This document shows positions 6,189 through 13,337 of a stretch of 14,083 nucleotides of DNA, in pieces. The DNA lies in assembly GCA_902490145.1 (NCBI GenBank), contig CABUCT010000016.1:1-14083 (forward strand). The letters run 5' to 3'. Source of the stretch: an uncultured Oscillospiraceae bacterium. GTDB lineage: Bacteria > Bacillota > Clostridia > Oscillospirales > Acutalibacteraceae. The notes beneath the pieces were generated by a model. It was given only the letters and a program-made list of their open reading frames with translations, did no database searches and was not told the DNA's origin. Every line of letters starts with the position of its first letter. Position 1 is the first letter of the stretch. The position numbers and the translations under genes were made by a program.

Positions 6189-6737
6189 ATGGCTATTGAT
6201 TTAAAAGCATTAGACGCAAAAGTGGATTTTGATGGATTGAATAAAAATATTAAAGAAGCAGAGGAAAATGGCGGTACAGGTGAGTTTCCAGAACTGCCAG
6301 CAGGTTACTATTTTGTCAACATGGAAAAATTAGAGCTTGAAGAAACAAAAGACGGTCGTCCGATGGTCAAATGGCAGTTCAGAGTGGTTGATGCTGCCAC
6401 TGACGAAGATTTGAAAGGGGCAAGCGTGAGAAAGTCCAACGACGATGCTCTTGATTTTATGGATAATTACAAGCCAAAGAAAAAACCGTGCATGTTCATG
6501 AACCGGGTTATCTATGGAAACAAAGTTACCGATACGTGGAATGACGGTGTAGCAATTCAGGGCGTTGTCACATGGCTGTCAAAACTGGGTTGTGATTTTG
6601 ATGTGACTTTTCATAATTACAGTAGTTTTGCGGAAACTTTGATGGACGTTGCAGAAGATATTGACGGACTTGATATTTTGGTTTATTACGATCCTGACGC
6701 ATTTTATTCCGTCACCATCGTTGAAGTATTTAATTAA
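6189..6737 (+). CDS. DUF669 protein, probable single-stranded DNA-binding protein
   Basis: This 182-aa protein matches the DUF669 family by its opening (DLKALDAKVDFDGLNKNI), the PAGYYFVNMEKLEL and GRPMVKWQFRVVD strands, and the NYKPKKKPCMFMNRVIYG segment. DUF669 proteins sit beside Sak4-like ATPases, polymerases and primases in Bacillota phages and are believed to act as single-strand DNA-binding or recombination accessory proteins; that function is family knowledge, not visible in motifs. The ribosome site AGGAGG overlaps the stop of the ATPase gene (TAGGAGG, 6174-6180), so the two are tightly linked. A strong GC hairpin follows its stop. Confidence 0.8.
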   Translation: MAIDLKALDAKVDFDGLNKNIKEAEENGGTGEFPELPAGYYFVNMEKLELEETKDGRPMVKWQFRVVDAATDEDLKGASVRKSNDDALDFMDNYKPKKKPCMFMNRVIYGNKVTDTWNDGVAIQGVVTWLSKLGCDFDVTFHNYSSFAETLMDVAEDIDGLDILVYYDPDAFYSVTIVEVFN

Positions 6738-6746
6738 TGGTTTTTT

Positions 6747-6773
6747 CGTGCGGGGAAAATAATACCCCGCACG
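6747..6773 (+). terminator. Strong GC hairpin after DUF669 gene
   Basis: CGTGCGGGG (6747-6755) pairs perfectly with CCCCGCACG (6765-6773) around a 9-nt AT loop, followed by GTATTTTAT. The tract is not a clean T run, so it may act as a partial terminator, an mRNA stabiliser for the upstream genes, or an attenuator. It lies in the short gap before the next gene. Confidence 0.55.
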
Positions 6774-6796
6774 GTATTTTATCGGAGGGATGGAAG

Positions 6797-6979
6797 TTGA
6801 TTAATAAAAGTAAATGTCTGAACGGGTACTTAAAAAAACATTATAACAAGTGTCCAGAGTGCCCGGTATGTCATAGAACCATTTACCCGCATGATTTAGC
6901 TGATTCTGAATATGTCAAGACGAAACGGGGAACGGAAATTTTCATTCATACCGATTGCGTTAAGAAATGGGCTGACTGA
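6797..6979 (+). CDS. Small Cys-rich protein, possible zinc ribbon
   Basis: The best start is TTG 6797, placed 7 nt after GGAGGG (6784-6789), giving 60 aa. An in-frame ATG at 6737 overlaps the DUF669 stop but would require reading through the GC hairpin and has no ribosome site. The product has CPECPVC (C-x2-C-x2-C) and a later HTDC, a plausible zinc-binding set of the kind found in small phage replication-region proteins. Function unknown. It ends two bases before the polymerase gene. Confidence 0.6.
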   Translation: MINKSKCLNGYLKKHYNKCPECPVCHRTIYPHDLADSEYVKTKRGTEIFIHTDCVKKWAD

Positions 6980-6980
6980 C

Positions 6981-8711
6981 ATGATTTTTTACGATTTTGA
7001 GGTATTTTATAAAAATTGGTTGGTTGTGGCGATTGACCCGAGTGAACCGGAACCGTACGTCATTATTGACAACAAAAGGGCATTGGAAAAATTATACCGC
7101 CAGTATAAGAATGACGTGTGGGTTGGTTTTAATAGCCGCAACTATGACCAATGGATTTTAAAATGTATTTTGTGTGATCTTGATCCGAAAGCACTCAATG
7201 ACTGGATTATCAAAGAAGATAAAAAGCCTTATCTTTTTTCGTCATTGCTGAACAAAGTACACTTAATAAATTTCGATGTCATGCCTAACCCGCCCGTCGG
7301 TTTGAAAACGATGGAGGGGTTCATGGGTTCTAACATCAAAGAAACAGATGTTCCCTTTGATATTGACCGACCGCTTACTCAGGAAGAGATCACGGAAACG
7401 GTCAAATATTGTCGGCACGATGTGGAGCAGACCATTGAAGTATTTGTGGAACGTATAAACGTATTTCATGCGATGATGGGAATTATTAAGGCGTTTGACC
7501 TGCCGCTCTCTTATTTAGGGAAAACAGATGCACAAATGACAGCGACCATTCTTGATGCAAAGAAAATAGACTGGGATGAGGATGAAGAATGGAAATTATT
7601 TGTCTTCGACACGATCAAACTTGACAAATATCAATTTGTGGCAGATTGGTTCATGAACCCGAAAAACCAGCGGTATAAAGTCCCGAACAAAAGCGGGAAA
7701 ATGATCAAAAATCAGTTAGAGGTGGAAGTGTGCGGCGTGCCGCATGTGTTCGGCTGGGGAGGTCTTCACGGGGCACCAAAAGAACCAGCGCATAGAAAAG
7801 GCTTACTACTCCATGTCGATGTGACTTCTTATTATCCCTCAATGCTGATCGTTTACAATCTGGTAAGCCGGGCAGCAAGGCACCCGGAACAGTATAAAAA
7901 AGTATATGACACACGTGTAGAGCTGAAAAAAGCAGGCAAGAAGAAAGAGCAGGAGCCATATAAGAAAATCCTGAACAGTATGAGCGGCGCAATGAAAGAT
8001 AAATATAATCCGCTTTATGATCCGCGAAACAATAACCTGATGTGCGTCAATGGTCAGTTGATGCTGCTGGATTTGTTGGAGCATTTAGAGGGTCATTGTG
8101 AACTGATCCAGTCCAATACGGACGGTCTTATTATTCAGATACCGGACACAGATGAAGCGTTTGAATTAATCGACGATATTTGCTGGGAGTGGGAAAGCCG
8201 GACCGGTATGAGGTTGGGGCTGGATGTCATTTCTGAAATCTATCAGAAAGATGTCAACAATTATTTGTGGATTGAACCGGATGGAAAAGTCGAGTGTAAA
8301 GGTGCATATGTCAAGAATCTTTCAAGAATTGATAACGATCTGCCAATCGTCAATAAAGCACTCCGGGAGTATATGATACACGGAACGCCACCGGAAGAAA
8401 CAATAAATAATTGCGATGATCTGATGATGTTCCAAAAGGTCGTTAAATTATCCAGAAAATATAATTATGTGCAGCACAACAACCAAAAACATGTATATAA
8501 GTGTTATCGTGTGTTTGCAAGCCGTGACCGTAAAGATGGGACAATCTATAAAGTCAAAGCGATCGGAAACCCGGAGAAGTTTGCAAATACTCCGGAGCGA
8601 TGCTTTATTGAAAATGATAATATTGTAGGCGCAAAAGTGCCAGATAAATTGGATAGACAGTGGTATATAGATGTAACCGTGGAACGGTTAAGACAATACG
8701 GTGTGAGGTAG
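6981..8711 (+). CDS. Family B-type DNA polymerase, compact phage form
   Basis: This 576-aa protein has an N-terminal 3'-5' exonuclease and a polymerase domain. Exonuclease residues appear as YDFEVF (D5, E7), GFNSRNYDQ (N51, D56) and YCRHD (Y143, D147). Polymerase motif A is DVTSYYPSM (280-288), the family B DxxSxYPS pattern. Motif B is likely KKILNSMSGAMK (328-339). Motif C is SNTDG (378-382), in place of the usual DTD. It would replicate the phage genome with the downstream primase-helicase. I chose ATG 6981, one base after the previous stop; an in-frame ATG at 6912 lies inside that gene and adds 23 residues before the exonuclease motif. No terminal-protein-specific insertion can be assigned by eye. 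Confidence 0.85.
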   Translation: MIFYDFEVFYKNWLVVAIDPSEPEPYVIIDNKRALEKLYRQYKNDVWVGFNSRNYDQWILKCILCDLDPKALNDWIIKEDKKPYLFSSLLNKVHLINFDVMPNPPVGLKTMEGFMGSNIKETDVPFDIDRPLTQEEITETVKYCRHDVEQTIEVFVERINVFHAMMGIIKAFDLPLSYLGKTDAQMTATILDAKKIDWDEDEEWKLFVFDTIKLDKYQFVADWFMNPKNQRYKVPNKSGKMIKNQLEVEVCGVPHVFGWGGLHGAPKEPAHRKGLLLHVDVTSYYPSMLIVYNLVSRAARHPEQYKKVYDTRVELKKAGKKKEQEPYKKILNSMSGAMKDKYNPLYDPRNNNLMCVNGQLMLLDLLEHLEGHCELIQSNTDGLIIQIPDTDEAFELIDDICWEWESRTGMRLGLDVISEIYQKDVNNYLWIEPDGKVECKGAYVKNLSRIDNDLPIVNKALREYMIHGTPPEETINNCDDLMMFQKVVKLSRKYNYVQHNNQKHVYKCYRVFASRDRKDGTIYKVKAIGNPEKFANTPERCFIENDNIVGAKVPDKLDRQWYIDVTVERLRQYGVR

Positions 8712-8717
8712 TTTGAT

Positions 8718-8897
8718 ATGGTGAATAATTGCAAGGACTGTATGAAAAGGGGAATCACTTGTCATGTGACATGTGAAATATATGCGGAATTTTTGAAAGA
8801 AAATGAAAAGCGCAAAAAACAACAGCAGAAACAAAGTGTGTTGAATAGTGTTTCTTTTGATAGTGTGGGTCGGGCGTGCCCAAGAAGATGGAAGTGA
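8718..8897 (+). CDS. Small Cys-rich protein, 59 aa
   Basis: This ORF follows the polymerase stop by 6 nt, with GAGGTAG (8704-8710) as ribosome site. The N-terminus has CKDC then CHVTC (about residues 5-19), a likely zinc-binding knot, followed by a charged helix (FLKENEKRKKQQQKQS). I know of similar short Cys-rich proteins in Clostridia phage early regions, but not their role. It ends four nt before the next start. Confidence 0.55.
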   Translation: MVNNCKDCMKRGITCHVTCEIYAEFLKENEKRKKQQQKQSVLNSVSFDSVGRACPRRWK

Positions 8898-8901
8898 GAA
8901 T

Positions 8902-9150
8902 ATGACGAAAGAACAAATGGAAATGAAAAAGGCAATCAGCGCGGGAGTATCTGATGGTATTGTCACAGCCGCGAAGAAGATAAATTTACAAAAACCAGAA
9001 CCATCGATATTAGATCACGCAAGAATGATTCGAGACTATTGTAAAGGACGCAATTCATGCGAAGGATGCTCATTTGTATATGAAGATGAACTGGTACGGT
9101 GCAGTCTTGAGGGTAGACCGGACAAATGGGAATTGAATGATATCGAGTAG
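8902..9150 (+). CDS. Small Cys-containing protein, 82 aa
   Basis: The best start is ATG 8902, with a weak GTGAG upstream; an earlier in-frame ATG at 8848 overlaps the previous gene. The first half is a helix (KEQMEMKKAISAGVSDGIVT); the second half has NSCEGCSFV and a later C, a C-x2-C-x12-C pattern that may bind zinc. Sequence of this shape, with RDYCKGR before the Cys pair, is common in small phage proteins of unknown role. It is followed by the primase-helicase. Confidence 0.55.
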   Translation: MTKEQMEMKKAISAGVSDGIVTAAKKINLQKPEPSILDHARMIRDYCKGRNSCEGCSFVYEDELVRCSLEGRPDKWELNDIE

Positions 9151-9160
9151 GTGAAGAAAC

Positions 9161-11053
9161 ATGCAACAATTATTCCGGGGATATGTTCCTACGAAAAATA
9201 AAAAATGCACAATGAAATTCAAAGATGCCCGCCCGGAAGATTTACTGACTTATGAACAGGTGAAAAATTTACCTGAGTATGCCGGAATACTTGCCAAAGA
9301 TACGGTCCTGATTGACATTGATAATCAAGAGCAAGCAGAAACGATGATGGATATCGTTGAGGATCACGACCTGAACTGTCGGGTCTACCAGACCACCCAC
9401 GGGATGCATTTTCTTTTTTATAACAATGGAAAATTTGACCGCTGCCGCACGAAAGTCAATCTTGCTTGCGGTATCGTGGCAGATATTAAAGTTGGCACGA
9501 CAAACAGTTATGAAATATTAAAGTATGCGGGAAAAGAACGGGAATGTATCTGGGGGTATGAGCCGGATGCCATGATTGGATTGGCACCCATGTATTTTAT
9601 GCCCGTACCATCCAAACAGGATTTTGCAGCACTGGGAGAGGGCGACGGAAGAAATCAGACGCTTTTCAATTATATTTTAACGTTGCAAAGCAATGATTTT
9701 TCAAAGGAAGAAGCAAGGGAAGCAATCCGCATACTGAACGAATACGTGTTGCCGGATCCGTTGGAAGAAGATGAACTGGAAACGGTCTTGCGGGATGATG
9801 CTTTTAAAAAGCCGCATTTCTTCAAAGGGAAATCATTTTTACATGACAAGTTCGCAACGTACCTAAAAAGTAACTATCATATCAAACGGATTAACGGAAC
9901 CATGTACATCTATGAAGATGGTGTTTACAAGGACGGGCAAAAAGAAATTGAAGCCGCCATGATAAAGCATATCCCGGGGCTAAACAGGGCGAAGCGTGCG
10001 GAAGTTTTGGCATATCTCGAATTACTGGTAAAGGATGCAGCCGAACCTGCGCCCGCTCACTATATCGCATTTAAGAACGGTATTTATGACATGGAAACTA
10101 AAAAAATGATGCCTTTTAATCCTGATATCGTCATTACGAACAAGATCAATTATGATTTCATTCCCGGCGCATACCATGAATTATGTGATAAAACACTTGA
10201 TAAAATGGTGTGCCATGATAAACAGATCCGGGAATTACTTGAAGAAAGTATCGGCTATGGATTTTATCGACGTAACGAATTAAGAAAGTGCTTTATTTTG
10301 ACGGGTGAAAAGCAGAACGGTAAATCAACGTATCTTTCGATGCTGGAAACATTATTCAAAGGTAATGAAGTTTCTCTCGATTTGAGGGAGTTGGGGGAGC
10401 GGTTCAAAACGGCACAGCTGGCGGGAAAATTGGTGAATATCGGGGATGATATCGGGGATGAATTTATTCCCAATCCTGCAATCTTTAAAAAGCTGGTATC
10501 AGGAAACCCCGTCAACGTGGAGCGCAAAGGGCAGGAGCCTTTTGATTTTGCCAATTATGCAAAGTTTTATTTTTCCGCAAACAATATCCCACGACTGGGA
10601 AAAGGTCGTGACAGTGGGGCGATCATGAGCCGCTTAATCATCATTCCTTTTGACGCACGGTTCACGAAAGAGGATCCGGATTACGACCCGTATATCAAAT
10701 ATAAACTGGTCACGCCTGAGAGTATGCAATATCTGATCCAGCTTGGCATCAAAGGGCTTGAGCGTGTTTTGGAGCAGCAGCAGTTCACGGAAAGCGCAAA
10801 AGTAAAAGCGAAGTTGCAGGAGTACGAAGAAAACAGCAATCCGGTTTTACTGTATTTCAAAGAATCTCCGAAGATCGAAAACGAACCAACGTCAAAAGTG
10901 TTTCAAGAGTATTGTGGATTTTGTGCGGCAAACGGTTTCACGCCGATGTCAAATATCGAATTTTCGAAACAGGTCCGCAAGTATTTAGGATTCAAAGCAG
11001 TGACAAAAAGGGTTCAGGATAAGAGCTGTCGGGTGTTTGTACCGGGCGAATAA
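9161..11053 (+). CDS. Primase-helicase: PrimPol plus D5/SF3 helicase
   Basis: This 630-aa fusion has an N-terminal primase-polymerase domain with IDID (D52, D54), TTHGMHFLF (H80, H83) and ADIKVG (D108). A linker and D5_N-like region follow (about 225-370), and then an SF3 helicase: Walker A GEKQNGKST (382-390), Walker B IGDDIGDE (427-434), sensor 1 FYFSANN (469-475) and a RLIIIPFD segment (491-498). It would open the origin, unwind and prime for the family B polymerase. A short C-terminal winged-helix-like part (about 560-630) may bind origin DNA. The start follows TAGGTGA; the gene ends directly at the repeat block 11054-11473, a natural target site for such a protein. The repeat-binding role is inference. 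Confidence 0.9.
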   Translation: MQQLFRGYVPTKNKKCTMKFKDARPEDLLTYEQVKNLPEYAGILAKDTVLIDIDNQEQAETMMDIVEDHDLNCRVYQTTHGMHFLFYNNGKFDRCRTKVNLACGIVADIKVGTTNSYEILKYAGKERECIWGYEPDAMIGLAPMYFMPVPSKQDFAALGEGDGRNQTLFNYILTLQSNDFSKEEAREAIRILNEYVLPDPLEEDELETVLRDDAFKKPHFFKGKSFLHDKFATYLKSNYHIKRINGTMYIYEDGVYKDGQKEIEAAMIKHIPGLNRAKRAEVLAYLELLVKDAAEPAPAHYIAFKNGIYDMETKKMMPFNPDIVITNKINYDFIPGAYHELCDKTLDKMVCHDKQIRELLEESIGYGFYRRNELRKCFILTGEKQNGKSTYLSMLETLFKGNEVSLDLRELGERFKTAQLAGKLVNIGDDIGDEFIPNPAIFKKLVSGNPVNVERKGQEPFDFANYAKFYFSANNIPRLGKGRDSGAIMSRLIIIPFDARFTKEDPDYDPYIKYKLVTPESMQYLIQLGIKGLERVLEQQQFTESAKVKAKLQEYEENSNPVLLYFKESPKIENEPTSKVFQEYCGFCAANGFTPMSNIEFSKQVRKYLGFKAVTKRVQDKSCRVFVPGE

Positions 11054-11093
11054 GTGTTACAGTTCCCACAAATTATCACGGGAACTGTAACAC
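11054..11093 (+). terminator. 14-bp inverted repeat after primase-helicase
   Basis: GTGTTACAGTTCCC (11054-11067) and GGGAACTGTAACAC (11080-11093) form a perfect 14-bp stem with a 12-nt loop, followed by GTTTTAG. It begins right after the stop codon. It may end or weaken early transcription, and it is also made of the TGTAACA family, so it may be a protein-binding site instead. Confidence 0.5.
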
Positions 11094-11223
11094 GTTTTAG
11101 GCAAGTCGCTGACAAAAAATAACGATAAGCGGAGCGGGTCGCATGTAAAAAGTAACGCACATTCGTTAAAATGTTACAGTTTGTTACAGTTTGTTACAGT
11201 TGATTTCGGTTAAGTGTAACGCT

Positions 11224-11407
11224 GGGAAGCCTTGATTTTACTGGGTTTGTGAAAAATGTTACAGTTGTTACAGTTAAAATGGGTGTTCTTAATACTTTTT
11301 ATTTTTTTAACAGTAATTTTTTGAGTATTTTCATAAATAATAAGAATATAGGGAATTTAACTGTAACAACTGTAACACGATGCCCGGGAAGCCTTGATTT
11401 TACTGGG
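11224..11407 (+). repeat. 22-bp direct repeat flanked by inverted TGTAACA units
   Basis: The 22-mer at 11224-11245 (starting GGGAAGCCTTGATTTTAC) recurs exactly at 11386-11407, 162 bp later. Each copy has TGTAAC to its left and GTTACA to its right. A diverged third copy lies at about 54-76. Confidence 0.8.
11257..11377. repeat. 22-bp inverted repeat around AT-rich core
   Basis: Arms 11257-11278 (TGTTACAGTTGTTACAGTTA and two more bases) and 11356-11377 are exact reverse complements, separated by 77 bp of very AT-rich DNA. Inside are further nested pairs, TTCTTA/TAAGAA (11286-11291/11341-11346) and AATACT/AGTATT (11291-11296/11324-11329). Confidence 0.8.
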
Positions 11408-11473
11408 CTTAGACGTGTTACAGATGATTTTGGGAACTGTAACAAAGTGTAACACGCAAAAAGGAGGGATTTT

Positions 11474-11800
11474 ATGACGGAAAAAGAGATCAAAAAAATC
11501 GTATCTGACACAGTGGACGACCTGTTGGAAAAAAAGCAGATCGTTCAGAATGGCGAACTGACATACCGGTTTATGGCTTTGAGGCTGCAAAAACATTTTA
11601 ACTGCTGCCACAATGAAAAAATAGACACTGCCATGCAGACCATAATTAATGATCCTTATTTTAAAACAATACCGATGTTTTACAGAGATAATATGACGAT
11701 CACAGCAATTGCCGTCACGTTGGAATGTGATCGGGCAACCGTGACAAGGAATAAAAAAAGGCTTGTTTTGGACTTATATAATAAATGTTATGAAAATTAA
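11474..11800 (+). CDS. ArpU/RinA-like late transcription regulator
   Basis: This 108-aa protein ends in a sigma-70 region-4-like helix-turn-helix (MTITAIAVTLECDRATVTRNKKRL, about residues 75-98), after helices containing YFKTIPMFYRDN. That plan fits the ArpU/RinA family of small phage activators that switch on late (lysis, packaging, structural) genes. The gene has a strong site (AAGGAGGG, 11461-11468), stands alone after the repeat block, and is followed by a strong terminator and then the late promoter with a large palindrome. It is the obvious candidate to bind that palindrome, though this is inference. Confidence 0.75.
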   Translation: MTEKEIKKIVSDTVDDLLEKKQIVQNGELTYRFMALRLQKHFNCCHNEKIDTAMQTIINDPYFKTIPMFYRDNMTITAIAVTLECDRATVTRNKKRLVLDLYNKCYEN

Positions 11801-11850
11801 TAGGCTACGATAGGGCGTATTGTTAAAATTTTGGGGTAAATTTCGATTTT

Positions 11851-11891
11851 AATAGCTTACGTGGAGAAATATCCATGTAAGCTATTTTTTT
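11851..11891 (+). terminator. Intrinsic terminator after late regulator gene
   Basis: A 15-bp stem (11851-11865 with 11872-11886, one G-T pair) has a 6-nt loop and runs into a T tract ending at 11891. It would separate early and late transcription. Confidence 0.9.
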
Positions 11892-11933
11892 CGCTTAAAA
11901 CCGATTTCACGACGTTTTGACAGCGTTCGCACA

Positions 11934-11953
11934 TATGCACACATGTGTGCATA
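11934..11953. promoter_or_regulatory. Perfect 20-bp palindrome, late activator site
   Basis: TATGCACACATGTGTGCATA is an exact palindrome. Its centre (11943/11944) is about 43 bp before the start predicted from the TATAAT at 11975-11980, the usual distance for an activator touching RNA polymerase. Confidence 0.7.
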
Positions 11954-11974
11954 CAGGTAATGACATTATACTAA

Positions 11975-11980
11975 TATAAT
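11975..11980 (+). promoter_or_regulatory. Late promoter -10 box lacking a -35
   Basis: A perfect TATAAT at 11975-11980 has no TTGACA-like hexamer 16-18 bp upstream; positions 11951-11958 read ATACAGGT. It precedes the holin gene by 39 bp. Dependence on an activator bound at the palindrome is inferred. Confidence 0.6.
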
Positions 11981-12019
11981 GAGTTTAACAAGCGAGAACG
12001 AAGCAAAGGAGGTATGACC

Positions 12020-12244
12020 ATGTTTAAAAATTGCGTTTTCAAAACGTCAGTGAATACAAAAAAATGGTTCAAAGCTGCCGGAGTGCGGGCAGTCAAAACA
12101 ATGGCACAGGTGTTTATTGCGTCAATCGGAACAGCGGCAATCATGCAGGACGTGAACTGGTTAATGGTTGCAAGTGCCGTTGCATTATCAGGTATCTTAT
12201 CAATCGCGACATCTATTGCGGGTATTCCAGAGGTATCTGAATGA
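12020..12244 (+). CDS. Holin, r1t-type
   Basis: This 74-aa protein has two hydrophobic spans (about 26-42 and 46-66) with a short charged turn QDVN between them, and a basic N-terminus (VNTKKWFKAAGVRAVKTMAQ). This plan and the ending ATSIAGIPE match the r1t-type holins of Bacillota phages. It would make holes in the cell membrane to release the endolysin. I chose ATG 12020, placed 7 nt after AAAGGAGG (12005-12012); ATG 12014 is only 1 nt from that site and is unlikely, although a two-start holin is possible. It is the first gene of the late operon and overlaps the next gene as ATGA. Confidence 0.85.
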   Translation: MFKNCVFKTSVNTKKWFKAAGVRAVKTMAQVFIASIGTAAIMQDVNWLMVASAVALSGILSIATSIAGIPEVSE

Positions 12245-12495
12245 TTTCGCCGGAAATAATCGTCGGGATATTGTCTCTTGTAGGTACTTTATGCGGTACA
12301 TTTGCCGGAATCATTACCAGCACAAAATTGACCGCATATCGTATTGAGCAGCTTGAAAAGAAAGTTGAAAAGCATAATTCAGTAGTGGAACGAACCGCAT
12401 TACTTGAAAGAGATTTAAAAGCTGTCTGGCATAATATCGACGAATTAAAAGATGATGTGAAAGAAGAAATGAAAGAAGAAATGAAAGGAGAATAG
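12241..12495 (+). CDS. XhlA-like membrane-anchored coiled-coil protein
   Basis: This 84-aa protein has one N-terminal membrane helix (about 5-27) and then a long charged coiled coil (KLTAYRIEQLEKKVEKHNSV onwards) ending in a KEEMKEEMKGE repeat. It resembles the XhlA/hemolysin-like lysis-accessory proteins found beside holins and endolysins. Its orientation (short N-terminal span, cytoplasmic or outer coil) is not settled by the sequence. The start overlaps the holin stop (ATGA, 12241-12244) and the end provides the ribosome site for the endolysin (AAAGGAGA). Confidence 0.7.
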   Translation: MISPEIIVGILSLVGTLCGTFAGIITSTKLTAYRIEQLEKKVEKHNSVVERTALLERDLKAVWHNIDELKDDVKEEMKEEMKGE

Positions 12496-12497
12496 AC

Positions 12498-13325
12498 ATG
12501 GCACGAGACATTAATCAATTACATCCACAGGCAAAAGCACTTGCGTTAAAATTAGTCAGTGAATGTGCAGCTCATGGGCTTGCGGTTAAAATTACAGATT
12601 GTGTGAGAAATAAAGCGGAACAGGATGCTTTATATGCTCAGGGAAGAACGACCGCCGGAAATAAAGTCACTAATGCAGCATATCCGAACAGTATGCACAA
12701 CTGGGGCATTGCTTTTGATATTTGTAGAAATGATGGTAAAGGTGCTTATTTTGACGGTGACGGTTTCTTTGAAAAAGTCGCAACAATCGGAAAACAGCTT
12801 GGTCTTGAATGGGGTGGCGATTGGACAAGTCCCGTAGATAAACCACATTTCCAGCTCTCAGGTTGGGGAAGTACACCAAAGAAATTGAAAGCTACATATG
12901 GTACACCCGAAGCATATCGAAAGACGTGGGGCGGGAGTAATACCAGTGGAAACACCAGCAACGCAGCAGGTGCTTCAACCGGCAACGTGAAAATAAGCGT
13001 AGATGGAAGCTGGGGACCAGCAACGACAAGAAAGGCGCAGAAAGTGTTTGGAACCGCTTGTGACGGTGTGATCTCCAATCAGCCTATGACAAATAAAAAA
13101 TATCTTCCGAATGCGAGTACATCAACATGGCAGTTCAAACATTCTGGATATAGAGGCGGCTCTAGTCTGATTAAAGCTATTCAGAGACGAATCGGTGCAG
13201 GTGTTGATGGATATTTTGGTTTCGGATCAGTAAAAGCATTACAGAAATTCCTTGGAGTTTCACAGGACGGAACTATGGGACCAGCGACAGTGAAAGCATT
13301 TCAGACATGGTTGAACAAGTATTAG
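12498..13325 (+). CDS. Endolysin: M15 peptidase with peptidoglycan-binding domains
   Basis: This 275-aa protein has an N-terminal M15C/VanY-like zinc peptidase domain (about 1-125). The zinc ligands are in SMHNWGIAFD (H67, D74) and KPHFQ (H117). Such enzymes cut peptide links in peptidoglycan, often L-Ala-D-Glu or D-Ala-D-Ala bonds; which one cannot be told by eye. After a Ser/Thr/Asn/Gly-rich linker (146-162) come two peptidoglycan-binding repeats, VDGSWGPATTRKAQ (168-181) and, near the C-terminus, DGTMGPATVKAFQ, plus a related middle unit VDGYFGFGSVKALQ (236-249). No signal peptide is present, in keeping with release through the holin. Confidence 0.9.
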   Translation: MARDINQLHPQAKALALKLVSECAAHGLAVKITDCVRNKAEQDALYAQGRTTAGNKVTNAAYPNSMHNWGIAFDICRNDGKGAYFDGDGFFEKVATIGKQLGLEWGGDWTSPVDKPHFQLSGWGSTPKKLKATYGTPEAYRKTWGGSNTSGNTSNAAGASTGNVKISVDGSWGPATTRKAQKVFGTACDGVISNQPMTNKKYLPNASTSTWQFKHSGYRGGSSLIKAIQRRIGAGVDGYFGFGSVKALQKFLGVSQDGTMGPATVKAFQTWLNKY

Positions 13326-13337
13326 GCAGGTGACTAT

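Larger units (their letters stand above)
11054..11473. other. Intergenic repeat block, candidate replication origin
   Basis: This 420-base gap has no credible gene. It contains about ten TGTAACA/TGTTACA units: three tandem TGTTACAGTT (11172-11201), pairs at 11258-11275 and, inverted, 11359-11376, and further singles at 11214-11220, 11414-11423 and 11437-11454. A long inverted repeat surrounds an AT-rich core (11279-11355). Iterons plus an easily melted segment beside a primase-helicase gene are typical of phage origins. It could also hold regulator sites for the following late activator gene. Confidence 0.55.

Noticed and set aside
6912..6980. Upstream ATG start for the DNA polymerase
   Set aside because: It lies wholly inside the preceding Cys-rich gene and the extra residues precede the exonuclease motif that normally starts the protein.
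11917..11922. TTGACA as the -35 of the late promoter
   Set aside because: Position 17 bp downstream has no -10 box, and the TATAAT at 11975 is 52 bp away.
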